Origin: Firmicutes bacterium UBA4881
GTDB taxonomy: Bacteria; Bacillota; DTU065
DNA length: 26,050 bases
NCBI GenBank assembly: GCA_002399235.1
Contig: DHDH01000016.1
Coordinates: 113,910-139,959 of the forward strand
Direction: 5' to 3'
Shown piece by piece: positions 14,329 to 22,616 of the stretch. Under the pieces are notes generated by a model. It was not told the DNA's origin. It did not search any database and was given only the letters and a program-made list of their open reading frames with translations. Both the position numbers and the translations under genes were made by a program. Within the stretch, counting starts at the first letter, position 1; each line of letters begins with the position of its first letter.

Positions 14329-15984
14329 TTGAAAAAGATATTTGTTTTTTTCGGGGTCTTTTTTATTTTGTTTAGTTATTCTGTTTACGGAAAGAACGGG
14401 GGAGGAGAGGAGATCGTAAAAATGTATGAATCAGTGGAGTTAGCTAAAAAAGAATTAGTCCTTCTTGATTACGAAACTATTGAGCGGAAACTACAATTAG
14501 CTGAAAATCTCATTAAAAGCACTAATCCTGAAGATAAAGCTAAAGCTGAATCGCTCCTAAAAGAGGTAGAACTATTAAAAATAGAGTCACGTCCAATCGA
14601 AACCAGAGCAGTTTGGCTAGATGATATTGCTTTGGGTAAGATAACTTCTCCTGAAGAGATGCGGCAAATGGTCAGGCGCCTTCATGATTTAAATGTTAAT
14701 TTACTACTACCTAGTGTCTATTTTGGTGGAGAAACCATGTATAAAAGTAATATTGTGCCGCAAATGGATTGGTTTAGGCTATACTTTAATGATGTAGATC
14801 CTTTACAAGTCTTAATAGATGAAGCTCATAGCCTTGGCATGGAGGTACATGCTTGGGTGATGGTTTATGGATTACAAGGGAATGTAGAACCTTTTTTAGA
14901 TAGGCTTGATTGGCTCGATCGAGATCGAAATGGTAAGTACAATAACACAGCTCACACGGATTATTTTTTCTCGCCAGCCCATCCAGAAGCTAGAGAACAC
15001 ATTATGTCCATTATTAATGAAGTTACAGATTATAATTTAGATGGTATTCATTTGGATAATATTCGTTATAAAGATGGCTTTGGTTATGGCGATTATGCTG
15101 TTAACTTATATAAGGAGCTAACAGGTATAGATGCTAGAAGTATAGAACGAGCTGACGAAAAACGCTTTAAGCATTTTCAAGAGTTCAAAGCCCAGTTTAT
15201 AGCTAGTTTGGTTGAACGAGTTAGGAGTGAGATGCATAAGAAAAATCCTCATCTTATGGTTTCTGCAGCTACAGCTCCGAGGCTCTGGGGGAAAAACTCA
15301 CTAGGTCAAGATTGGCATAACTGGATCGATAATCGCAGTCTGCATTTTGTTTTAACCATGAGTTATATTGAGACTCCTCCCGAATACGATGAACTGATCA
15401 ATTGGGATATTGATCGTATCGGTGGTAGAACTTATTGTTATCCTGGCATGTCTCTCTATGCCTTTTCGCCTGCTATTATGCAAGCAGAGTGGCAAGTTGG
15501 ACAAAAGGCAGCGATTACTGGACAAACTATATTTTCACTTCTACACATCAAACCTGAACATGATTTTCTTTTGCAAGCAGGTCTATTTCGCGAAAAGGCT
15601 ATGCCTACTTTTAGAGAGCCAGAAAAAGCTGCTATCGAGTTTTGTAAGTGGATATTAAAGAGAATCAATCTTTTAGGTAGTGAAGCTGGTTTTACTACCG
15701 AACAAATAGAAGTATGGCAAGCCTCTTTACAAGAAATCGCTTTAGAAATCAGTAAAGCAACAATGCGTCCTTACGATAGACGGGATCTACGGGAAGCAGA
15801 TGCTAAAGAAAATGCTACATGGCAAAAAGTCTTGGCTATGGTAGAAGACTTAAGTAAAAAAACAGATAACCTCCCAAGTCCGACAAGAGATCGACTTAGA
15901 CGTGATTTAGCACAACTTAATAGCTTAATTACCCCCTTAGAATATACCAGCAGACTCTTTGAACAAATACCAATCACTTATTAA
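14329..15984 (+). CDS. Secreted GH10-like (GHL10/DUF187-type) glycoside hydrolase family protein
   Basis: A 551-residue exported protein. An N-terminal signal peptide (about residues 1-21, MKKIFVFFGVFFILFSYSVYG) and a helical, charged spacer (about 25-85) precede a family-10-like glycosyl hydrolase barrel. Typical segments are ETRAVWLDDIALGKITSPEE, a WFRLYFNDVDPLQVLIDEAH-type block, HAWVMVYG, YFFSPAHPEAREHI, LDGIHLDNIRYKD and WHNWIDNRSLHFVLTMSY. The C-terminal 100 or so residues are again helical and charged. Bacterial relatives act on cell-surface or environmental polysaccharides, but substrates are mostly unknown. The TTG start follows GGGGGGAG. It stands alone between two terminators and converges on the broken solute-binding protein gene. 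The family is clear from the motifs; the enzymatic activity is inferred. Confidence 0.85.
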   Translation: MKKIFVFFGVFFILFSYSVYGKNGGGEEIVKMYESVELAKKELVLLDYETIERKLQLAENLIKSTNPEDKAKAESLLKEVELLKIESRPIETRAVWLDDIALGKITSPEEMRQMVRRLHDLNVNLLLPSVYFGGETMYKSNIVPQMDWFRLYFNDVDPLQVLIDEAHSLGMEVHAWVMVYGLQGNVEPFLDRLDWLDRDRNGKYNNTAHTDYFFSPAHPEAREHIMSIINEVTDYNLDGIHLDNIRYKDGFGYGDYAVNLYKELTGIDARSIERADEKRFKHFQEFKAQFIASLVERVRSEMHKKNPHLMVSAATAPRLWGKNSLGQDWHNWIDNRSLHFVLTMSYIETPPEYDELINWDIDRIGGRTYCYPGMSLYAFSPAIMQAEWQVGQKAAITGQTIFSLLHIKPEHDFLLQAGLFREKAMPTFREPEKAAIEFCKWILKRINLLGSEAGFTTEQIEVWQASLQEIALEISKATMRPYDRRDLREADAKENATWQKVLAMVEDLSKKTDNLPSPTRDRLRRDLAQLNSLITPLEYTSRLFEQIPITY

Positions 15985-15992
15985 TAACTAAG

Positions 15993-16023
15993 AAAACGAG
16001 AGGCCTAAACCTCTCGTTTTTTT
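15993..16023 (+). terminator. Bidirectional terminator between convergent genes
   Basis: AAAACGAGAGG (15993-16003) and CCTCTCGTTTT (16010-16020) form an 11-bp stem with a 6-nt loop and a T-run to 16023. Because the stem begins with A residues, the opposite strand also ends in a T-rich tail, so it can serve the minus-strand gene ending at 16053 too. Confidence 0.88.
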
Positions 16024-16052
16024 GCTTAATGCTTTCAAAAAACTGACAAGAC

Positions 16053-17339
16053 TTATTTCTTTAATTCAGCCAGAAAGCGACTATATTCTTTTTTCCTTCT
16101 ATTCATTTCGGAGTTCATATCTCGGGCAGCTTCTACGATAGCTGTTTTAGGGTTTATCTTATTTAGAATTGCTTTATCGATAGCTAATTTAACATAACGA
16201 TAAAGTACATTAACATTGATAGCTGGGGGTACAGTTTCAGATGCTTCAACCTGATTGAAAAAGGTTTGTTTATAACTCTCCTTAAGGTGCAAATCCTTAT
16301 AAGCATATTTATTGGCTGGAAGCCAAACACTAGCAGATATTTGTTCGACAATTTGGTTAGAAAAGAGAGTTTGCGTTTCTTTGGATAACAACCACTTCAT
16401 TAGTTGCCAAGCAGCTTCTTTATTTTTGGAATAGGCAGACATGGCTAAATTAACACCACCTACAAAAGTACCGTGATGAATAGAACCATCGCTCCTTCTA
16501 GTTCCTGGTACTACACCAGCAGTCCATTTGCCATTCAATTGTGGAGCAGCGCTTTCAAGATTATGATAGAGCTAAGCGCCATCGGTATAGGAGATCCATT
16601 CGCCATCGATAAATGGTGGCAAACCTACAGTTGCTTGTGGTAGTTTGTGTTTTAAGAAAAGATCAATATATTCTTCGAAACCTTTAATAGATTCAGGTCT
16701 ATCTAAAGCACTACTCAAGCCATCAGCGTTGAAAAATTGGCCACCATTTTGAGTAATTAAGGTATAAGCACCCCAAAGAGCTTCGTTAGAGATGGTTCCA
16801 TAATGGATACCAAAAGTCTTTTTTTGGGCTAAGGCTTTGGGTTGCCATTTTTTGATGTCTTCCCATTCTTTAGGAATATCCATTCCTAAATCGCGAAGAA
16901 TATCTGTCCTATAAGCTCCAAAGATACCAACAAGTTCCATAGGTAAACCAAACCTTGTACCTTTAAAAGAGACTGGACCAAAGATAGACGAAAATAGTTC
17001 ACTTTCTAATTTTTCTAATTCACCAGGTTTAAGCTTTTTGAGATCTACTAAACCTCCTCTTAAACCAAAATCCATGGTCTCGCTGCCTAATGTAAGTAGA
17101 TCAGGCGTATCTTTACTCGCTAATGCCAAAAGGTATTTGTTATAATAATCTATCCAGGAAATACCAGTATATTTTACTGAGATGCCTGTCTTAGAGGTAA
17201 AAGAATCATTAGTCATCCCATCTAAGATAGCTATCCGCTCATTACTCATACCCACTAACCAAACCCTCAACTCGGTACCACTAGCCATAAAAGTTACTAG
17301 TACTAAAACAATAAACAGCAGAAAGATATACCGTTTCAC
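16053..17339 (-). pseudogene. Extracellular sugar-type solute-binding protein, interrupted by one in-frame TAG
   Basis: A family-1 ABC transporter solute-binding protein split by a single amber codon at 16574-16572 (minus strand). Both sides are in the same frame, with no other disruption, and together give about 427 residues, the normal family length. The first part (255 residues) has a signal peptide (MKRYIFLLFIVLVLVTFMASG) and the typical TELRVWLVGMSNER, YNKYLLALASKDTPDL and FGLPMELVGIFGAYRTDIL segments. The second has GKWTAGVVPGT, AWQLMKWLLSKETQTLF and a charged C terminus. In relatives the stop position is usually tryptophan, as in GxW(x9)P; here it reads DGA-stop-LYHNLESAAP, so TGG to TAG would explain it. 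There is no lipobox cysteine, unusual in a monoderm. The GTG start follows a G-rich site. No permease genes are nearby. It may be a recent pseudogene, a sequence error or a readthrough product. Confidence 0.85.
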
Positions 17340-17400
17340 TTTTTATACCCCCCTCGATAATAGGTAGAAAATAGGGAAAAGTGTTTGAACTTACCCTCCT

Positions 17401-17410
17401 GTTATATAAC
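17401..17410 (-). promoter_or_regulatory. GTTATATAAC palindrome upstream of the solute-binding protein gene
   Basis: A perfect 10-bp palindrome 62-71 nt before the GTG start of the solute-binding protein gene. The identical 10-mer lies 55-64 nt before the DUF4091 gene (19886-19895). A shared operator or promoter element for two carbohydrate-related genes is plausible; AT-richness makes chance possible. Confidence 0.4.
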
Positions 17411-17474
17411 GTTCTTGGCGAATTTTTTTTATCCTTTTTAGTAAAAGCTTGAAGAATTATAAAGGTACTGTTAA

Positions 17475-17509
17475 GAGAAAACCGCAAAAGCTCTGCTTGC
17501 GGTTTTCTC
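17475..17509 (-). terminator. Terminator of the DUF4091 gene
   Basis: A perfect 13-bp stem, GAGAAAACCGCAA (17475-17487) with TTGCGGTTTTCTC (17497-17509), and a 9-nt loop, starting 10 nt beyond the stop of the minus-strand gene. The T-rich arm supplies the tail on the minus strand. Confidence 0.85.
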
Positions 17510-17518
17510 AAAGGATAT

Positions 17519-19831
17519 TTAATTAATAGAATCAGCTAAGATGAGGCGGAAGTTATCCAAATGCAGAGTAACAGGCTCTTTTTGCTTCCACATCCACAGC
17601 TCTATTTCTTTTAAGGTAGTGATATCGATAGTTATTGAACTGGTAGGAATGATTACAGTTTTACTCTGTTTAGCTTTAATATTAATTACATGGGTATCAT
17701 CGATTTGGTTATTTTGATTATAGAACTTACAGTAAATCTTTGCGGTCTTTTCACTAGCATTATAGATATCAAAAGCAAAAGTTTTATAATTAGACCAATC
17801 AGAGATAAAGTGAGAAGCAGTGTTTACAAGCTTAAGGTTAGGAAAATCAACTCCCGGGTGGTAAATAGCTTTAAGAGCTTGGTTCCCCTCTATTGCCTGT
17901 TCCTCTACCAAAGAAAGTGTTACATTGGTTGTTCGCCATTTTTTAAAATCTTCTATTTCTTCGAAGGAGCAAATCTGAGTGCTCTTACCTAAAACCCAGT
18001 GGCTCCCAGGAGGAGAAACGAGAACAGTTCGTTCAATTTCTTTGGTAGCATTTCCCTTTTTAGCGATTATTTTTAGTCTAGGAGGATCCTCTGTCTGTTC
18101 ATGTTTTAAAACAAACTTTTCGCTTTTATCAGTCTGTTCTAGACTAACAAGAGGAAGATTATTTACAGTAACTAAGGTGTCTTTTTCAGTGTAGATAATG
18201 ATCTCGGAATTAGCATGGATAACTAATATATTAGGCTCTTGCAAGGTAGTTATAATTTCTTCGGCAATTTCTCGCCTAATATTTAATAGATTGTGGGGGT
18301 CAGAGTTATATAGTTGTGGGTCCTCAAATAATCTATTGAGAAATGATGCTAAGACTTTTTCTGTAATTGAATTAGCTTCCAGCCCTAGTTTTTCAGCGAC
18401 CATGGTTAAGCGTTGTTCAAAAAGATATAAATACTCATAGTCTTCTAAGCCATCGCGAATAGTTTCTAATCTAATGGTACCAATGGGACCATTAATACCA
18501 TATTCATTGCCTGGGTAAAGAAGATAACCATCACCATTTGCGCCTGGATAAGCCATAGGCTCACTCCACGGGTCACGGAAGACATATTCAGAGCCGTTCC
18601 ATTTGCGGAAGATAGTTGTTGACCAATATAGATTGCCTTCAACTCCATAAAATTTCTGCATCCAAGACAATAGTCTCGCACTAATTAAGTGATCGTCTAT
18701 ATGATAAGAGGGGAAGGGGTGCTTGGGTATAACACAGGTGTACCACCAAACATGATCACCTTGTCTTTGTCTTTCTTGAGCCAAATCATGATCATAAAGG
18801 TCTACTAAACCACACCAGGTATTAACATACCCTTCAAGCTCTTCAACAATTTCTTTGGTGACGACATGTTTGGCTTCTGGGGCAACGTTTTGTATTTCCT
18901 TAGAATATAGTTTTACTAAAGGGTATTGTTCCGGAACAGGTTCATCAATGGAAGATATATAATAATAACCTTTATTTAGCCAACCCCGAGTTTTTAGACT
19001 TAGATACATCTCCTGGTCTTTTTCAGGATTTGAGTAAAAGGGGATGCGAAAACTAGATACTTGCGGTTTGTCTAAATAGGCTTCAGCTAATTTCAAGTAC
19101 TCATCCACATCTCCTGTAGGGATTGGTAAATCGGTAGGAGATAGGCGATATTCGGTTTGAAACCAATAATAGTTATTCAGAAGTTCCCAATACTCGTCGC
19201 TCTCTATAAATACATCATGATAAGCAGCCACTTGATCGTACCAAATACTAAACGCTGTCTGAGTATGGTTACAGTCCGGTAGTTCAAAATCCCATATTAA
19301 TAACTCTAACGGTACGTTTAATTCTTGCTGATTAGTCTTGATGAGAATGTTGCCTTTGTATAGTCCTGGTTTTTGTCCTTTAGGTACTTTCAAGGCTAAC
19401 CAAAATCCTTGGTTATCTCCTTGGTAAATATCAATTTCATCAGCTACTTCTAAAGGAATAAGAGCATCAGGATACCAACCTGGGGGGAAAGCATTAGTTG
19501 TAGGCTCTAAAACTAATATATAGTGTTGCTGGTAAAGTTTTATCTCGTTTAAATTAATTATGGTAACTTGGTCTTCGTGAATGAGGTCACTGACACTCAT
19601 TGTTACATTATCTAAATCAATATCGCTGGCAGTAACAATTAATTGTCCACCTTCCCATTCGTTTTGAGCAGCTTCAAGTTTTAAAATCGGTTCAGTCATT
19701 CGAGTTGGTGGTTGGGTATTGCGTCTTATTTTTTCCAGCTTAGAGGGTATCCAAACCTGAAAATCTGTAGCTTGTGCTGTACTACTAAACAAAGATAGCA
19801 TAAGGATCAATACCCCCATTATTATGTTCAC
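17519..19831 (-). CDS. Secreted DUF4091 glycoside-hydrolase-like protein with C-terminal carbohydrate-binding-like domain
   Basis: A 770-residue exported protein. The signal peptide (about residues 1-21) ends in a good signal peptidase I site (TAQA). A beta-rich N-terminal region (ILKLEAAQNEWEGGQLIV, about 48-190) and a catalytic-like barrel region (about 190-430, with IWYDQVAAYHDVF and ISSIDEPVPEQYPLV) lead into the DUF4091 signature near residues 440-475 (YPGNEYGINGPIGTIRLETI, RDGLEDYEYLYLFEQRL). The last 155 or so residues, starting at SFEEIEDFKKW, look like a galactose-binding-type beta-sandwich module (SNYKTFAFDIYNASEKTAKI, HLDNFRLI). DUF4091 proteins are annotated as glycoside hydrolase-related, but substrate and mechanism are poorly known. 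The GTG start follows GGAGGGG. With the solute-binding protein and GH10-like gene it forms a carbohydrate neighbourhood. Confidence 0.87.
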   Translation of the reverse strand: MNIIMGVLILMLSLFSSTAQATDFQVWIPSKLEKIRRNTQPPTRMTEPILKLEAAQNEWEGGQLIVTASDIDLDNVTMSVSDLIHEDQVTIINLNEIKLYQQHYILVLEPTTNAFPPGWYPDALIPLEVADEIDIYQGDNQGFWLALKVPKGQKPGLYKGNILIKTNQQELNVPLELLIWDFELPDCNHTQTAFSIWYDQVAAYHDVFIESDEYWELLNNYYWFQTEYRLSPTDLPIPTGDVDEYLKLAEAYLDKPQVSSFRIPFYSNPEKDQEMYLSLKTRGWLNKGYYYISSIDEPVPEQYPLVKLYSKEIQNVAPEAKHVVTKEIVEELEGYVNTWCGLVDLYDHDLAQERQRQGDHVWWYTCVIPKHPFPSYHIDDHLISARLLSWMQKFYGVEGNLYWSTTIFRKWNGSEYVFRDPWSEPMAYPGANGDGYLLYPGNEYGINGPIGTIRLETIRDGLEDYEYLYLFEQRLTMVAEKLGLEANSITEKVLASFLNRLFEDPQLYNSDPHNLLNIRREIAEEIITTLQEPNILVIHANSEIIIYTEKDTLVTVNNLPLVSLEQTDKSEKFVLKHEQTEDPPRLKIIAKKGNATKEIERTVLVSPPGSHWVLGKSTQICSFEEIEDFKKWRTTNVTLSLVEEQAIEGNQALKAIYHPGVDFPNLKLVNTASHFISDWSNYKTFAFDIYNASEKTAKIYCKFYNQNNQIDDTHVINIKAKQSKTVIIPTSSITIDITTLKEIELWMWKQKEPVTLHLDNFRLILADSIN

Positions 19832-19848
19832 TTTTACCCCTCCAATGT

Positions 19849-19863
19849 TAACAAACTTTGTTA
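19849..19863 (-). promoter_or_regulatory. 15-bp palindrome in the DUF4091 gene leader
   Basis: TAACAAA-C-TTTGTTA is a perfect 7-1-7 palindrome placed 18-32 nt before the DUF4091 GTG start, just upstream of its ribosome binding site (GGAGGGG, 19836-19842). It could be an operator for a dimeric repressor or a small mRNA hairpin, although a one-base centre makes an RNA hairpin unlikely. Confidence 0.4.
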
Positions 19864-19885
19864 CTTTGCTACTACATTAATATTA

Positions 19886-19895
19886 GTTATATAAC
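19886..19895 (-). promoter_or_regulatory. GTTATATAAC palindrome upstream of the DUF4091 gene
   Basis: Exact copy of the palindrome at 17401-17410, at nearly the same distance (55-64 nt) from its start codon. See that entry for interpretation. Confidence 0.4.
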
Positions 19896-20003
19896 AAATC
19901 GGATATCTAGCGGTATAAGAATATTTATTAGGAGAATGACTATAAAGTGTATTTAGTGAATGGTTCTAGAAGAAGAATAGAAATCCCTTGTTATTTGTAT
20001 GTA

Positions 20004-20032
20004 AAAGGAGAGACTTTACAAGTCTCTCCTTT
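20004..20032 (-). terminator. Terminator of the DUF362 gene
   Basis: AAAGGAGAGACTT (20004-20016) and AAGTCTCTCCTTT (20020-20032) form a perfect 13-bp stem with a 3-nt loop. It overlaps the stop codon of the minus-strand gene by two bases. The CTTTTACAT tail on the minus strand is modestly T-rich. Confidence 0.8.
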
Positions 20033-21128
20033 ATATCTTTTGTAATTGATATTCGCGTTTTCCTAATCCTATTTTTTCACCATGCGAAAGGATAATTGAT
20101 GTATCTACACCATGAAGTAACGAAAACCGTTCACCAGCACCTTTTTCTGGTAAGCGAGAATTAGGTAGGGCTGGAGCTTGGGCTATTAGATCAAGAGAAG
20201 CTTGATCGACGGCTACCGGATCAGTGGATGCAAGTAAGCCTAAGTTGGGGACAATAGGAGTATCATTCCAAGGAGCACAATCACAGTCAGGTGAGACATC
20301 CTTAATAAAGTTGATATAACCAACTTTATTAAGTTTATTAAGGGTAGCTGCATAGGCATATTCAGCAGTTTTTTCTTGGCAGGCTGCTTGATCTGTCTTC
20401 CAGTTGATTGGAATGGCACCATGGGGACAGAAAGTTACACATTCCCCGCAACCATAGCAGATTTTGTGATCGATGTTGGCTTTGCGTTCTGTAATGGTAA
20501 TGGCGCTTACAGGACAACGTTTACTACAGATACCACACCCTACACAAATTTCGTGGTTAACCTCTGGTAAGACATCGCTATGAAGTACTTGTTTGCCAGC
20601 AGGAGCCGCGCAACCCATGCCCATGTTTTTTAAGGCACCACCAAAGCCAAATAGTTCATGTCCTTTTACATGACTGAGACATATAATAGCATCTGCTTCT
20701 ACAATACTACCAGCAATAGCTGCTTCTTTGACACGTATACCATTATTAAGAGGAACTTTAATCATGTTTTCCCCGTGTAAACCATCAGCTACAACCACTG
20801 GAGCACCAACTGTGGCATAAGCAAAACCGTTTTCTAAAGCAGATTGTATGTTATCAACTGCATTACGGCGTCTGCCATTATATAATGTGTTAGCATCAGT
20901 GATAAAAGGTTTACCACCAGCTTTTTTGATTTCATCGACAATTGCTCGCACCAAAGGAGGATTAATATAAGCTAAGTTCCCAGGCTCACCCCAGTGGAGT
21001 TTAATGGCTACGAGATCACCTTTATCGATTAAGGAAGCAAAACCAGCTTTTAAAAAGAGACGTTTAGTTTTTTCAATTAGGTTATTCCGATGGTCTGTTC
21101 GCATGTCAGTAAAATAAACCTTAGGCAT
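20031..21128 (-). CDS. DUF362 protein with two [4Fe-4S] ferredoxin motifs
   Basis: A 365-residue cytosolic iron-sulfur protein of the DUF362 family. The N-terminal part has the conserved blocks VAIKLHWGEPGNLAYINPPL, FITDANTLYNGRRRNAVDN and LSHVKGHELFGFGGALKNMG (about residues 44-180). Two [4Fe-4S] motifs follow (CVGCGICSKRCP and CYGCGECVTFCP, about 195-236), and the DUF362 domain resumes to the C terminus with DPVAVDQASLDLI. The ferredoxin motifs inserted before the last part of DUF362 are common in Clostridia and archaea. It is probably an electron carrier or a metal-dependent redox protein; no reaction is established. AGGAGG lies 7 nt before the ATG. It is divergent from alanine dehydrogenase across 237 nt and has its own terminator, so it is a single-gene unit. 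Confidence 0.9.
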   Translation of the reverse strand: MPKVYFTDMRTDHRNNLIEKTKRLFLKAGFASLIDKGDLVAIKLHWGEPGNLAYINPPLVRAIVDEIKKAGGKPFITDANTLYNGRRRNAVDNIQSALENGFAYATVGAPVVVADGLHGENMIKVPLNNGIRVKEAAIAGSIVEADAIICLSHVKGHELFGFGGALKNMGMGCAAPAGKQVLHSDVLPEVNHEICVGCGICSKRCPVSAITITERKANIDHKICYGCGECVTFCPHGAIPINWKTDQAACQEKTAEYAYAATLNKLNKVGYINFIKDVSPDCDCAPWNDTPIVPNLGLLASTDPVAVDQASLDLIAQAPALPNSRLPEKGAGERFSLLHGVDTSIILSHGEKIGLGKREYQLQKI

Positions 21129-21291
21129 GAGGAAACCTCCTAGTACGAAGTAAGTTATTGCAGATTAAGTTCTGCTTTTTAGTGTCAAATCCTGCTAAGT
21201 GAAGTTTTGAGGTGTAAGTAATGGTTAGAAAAACGCATACATAATACAAGAATACATTGACTAATTTTGGTTTAAAAGCAGGAATTAGCGA

Positions 21292-21311
21292 CTCTTATTT
21301 CGTAATAAGAG
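21292..21311 (+). promoter_or_regulatory. Leader hairpin upstream of alanine dehydrogenase
   Basis: CTCTTATT (21292-21299) and AATAAGAG (21304-21311) form an 8-bp AT-rich hairpin with a TCGT loop, 55 nt before the ald start. A good -35 (TTGACT, 21257-21262) lies upstream, but the sequence 17 nt later (AGGAAT) is a poor -10, so the promoter is uncertain. The hairpin could be an operator dyad. Confidence 0.35.
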
Positions 21312-21365
21312 AAATCAACGAGTTTATAGTTAGAGAACCCTAAACCCAAATTAAGGGGTGATATT

Positions 21366-22445
21366 TTGATTATTGGTGTACCAAAAGAAATAAAAGATCA
21401 AGAATGGCGTGTGGCTATAACACCCGCAGGAGTTCGTTCTTTTATTGAAAGAGGACATGAAGTTATTATCGAGTCAGGTGCAGGCCTTGGTAGTGGTATT
21501 ACAGACGAAATTTATCAAAACCAAGGTGCCAAGATAGTTGCTAGCAATGTAGAAGTTTGGCAGAGAGCTAAGTTAATTCTTAAGGTTAAAGAGCCTATTG
21601 GCGCGGAAATGGAATTAATGCAAAAGGAACAACTTCTTTTTACCTATTTGCACTTAGCAGCAGCACCTGAACTAGTAAAAGCTTTAGTTGCTAAAAAGGT
21701 AAATTCAATTGGTTACGAGACGGTACAGCTTGATTCTGGGGCCTTGCCTCTTTTAGCACCTATGAGTGAAATAGCAGGCAGAATGGCCGTCCAAGAAGGA
21801 GCTTTATATTTAGAAAAGTTCAGAGATGGTAAAGGTATTTTACTTGGTGGTGTTTCTGGTGTACCCCCTGCGAAAGTAACAGTACTTGGCGCAGGAACAG
21901 TAGGTACTAACGCAGCTAAGGTAGCAAGAGGTATGGGAGCACAAGTAACAGTAATCGACATAAATTTAGAAAGGCTTAGACAGCTAGATGATATCTTCTG
22001 GGGTAAGATGCAAACATTAGCCAGTAACGCCTTTAATATTGAAAAAGCAGTTGCCGAGAGCGATTTAGTAATAGGTTCGGTCTTAGTACCTGGAGCTAAA
22101 ACGCCCTATCTTGTTTCAGAAAAGATGGTTGCTAAAATGAGTCCTGGCAGCGTGGTTGTAGATGTAGCTATTGACCAAGGTGGGTGTTTTGAAACTAGTA
22201 AGCCGACAACCCATTCTCATCCAATCTTTGCTGTCCATGGTGTTACTCATTATTGTGTTTCGAATATGCCTGGAGCAGTTCCACGCACTTCCACATTTGC
22301 GCTTACTAATGCCACTTTACCGTATGCGTTGATATTAGCAGACAAAGGGTTTGACTCAGCTATTCAGTACAATAGACCTCTAGCTCGTGGTGTTAATACA
22401 GCTCATGGAGAGGTTATTCATCCTGGGCTGAAAGCAAATATGTAA
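21366..22445 (+). CDS. ald: Alanine dehydrogenase
   Basis: A 359-residue NAD-dependent alanine dehydrogenase, converting L-alanine and pyruvate plus ammonia in either direction. The N terminus MIIGVPKEIKDQEWRVAITP is canonical and supports the TTG start, which has AAGGGGTG about 6 nt upstream. The substrate-binding lysine (KVKEP) and catalytic histidine (YLHLAA) are present, as are the Rossmann NAD loop GAGTVGTNAAKVA, the aspartate after the next strand (VIDINLERL) and the active-site VDVAIDQGG. The C-terminal TFALTNATLPYAL helix is typical. In a fermenter it would make alanine as a reduced product or use alanine as carbon source. It stands alone, with a strong terminator after it, divergent from the DUF362 gene. 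Confidence 0.96.
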   Translation: MIIGVPKEIKDQEWRVAITPAGVRSFIERGHEVIIESGAGLGSGITDEIYQNQGAKIVASNVEVWQRAKLILKVKEPIGAEMELMQKEQLLFTYLHLAAAPELVKALVAKKVNSIGYETVQLDSGALPLLAPMSEIAGRMAVQEGALYLEKFRDGKGILLGGVSGVPPAKVTVLGAGTVGTNAAKVARGMGAQVTVIDINLERLRQLDDIFWGKMQTLASNAFNIEKAVAESDLVIGSVLVPGAKTPYLVSEKMVAKMSPGSVVVDVAIDQGGCFETSKPTTHSHPIFAVHGVTHYCVSNMPGAVPRTSTFALTNATLPYALILADKGFDSAIQYNRPLARGVNTAHGEVIHPGLKANM

Positions 22446-22453
22446 AAGATATA

Positions 22454-22491
22454 AAATAGGCTGTTGACTTTCTGTCAGCAGTCTATTTTTT
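22454..22491 (+). terminator. Terminator of ald
   Basis: A long stem, 22454-22468 with 22474-22488, has 13 Watson-Crick pairs and two G-T pairs around a 5-nt loop, and ends in a run of six T. It lies 8 nt after the ald stop. Confidence 0.88.
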
Positions 22492-22616
22492 GAATATTAT
22501 TTTGTAGCAATCTTTTAACAAGAAGATAACGAACTAAAGGAAAGCAAGATTTAAGGTAGAGGATTTTGGAAAGAAAATAGGGAAGATATTTACTTATAAG
22601 GGAGAAGGTGATTACT

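Noticed and set aside
15410..15668. Open frames of 70-82 codons within the GH10-like gene on both strands
   Set aside because: They overlap conserved barrel motifs of the main gene and show no family features of their own.
16053..17339. General recoding of TAG (for example as pyrrolysine or glutamine)
   Set aside because: TAG is the natural stop of tadA and of addB in this window, and no other gene holds an internal TAG.
17690..18440. Plus-strand open frames of 71-100 codons opposite the DUF4091 gene
   Set aside because: They lack ribosome binding sites and recognisable protein features, and the minus-strand gene is continuous across them.
21160..21180. Terminator-like GCAGA...TCTGC followed by five T in the ald/DUF362 intergenic region
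   Set aside because: The stem is only 5 bp and no gene on the plus strand ends upstream of it; it may be chance or part of the divergent promoter region.
21183..21188. Perfect -35 (TTGACA on the minus strand) for the DUF362 gene
   Set aside because: The sequence 17 nt downstream (AATCTG) is a poor -10, so I cannot support a full promoter.
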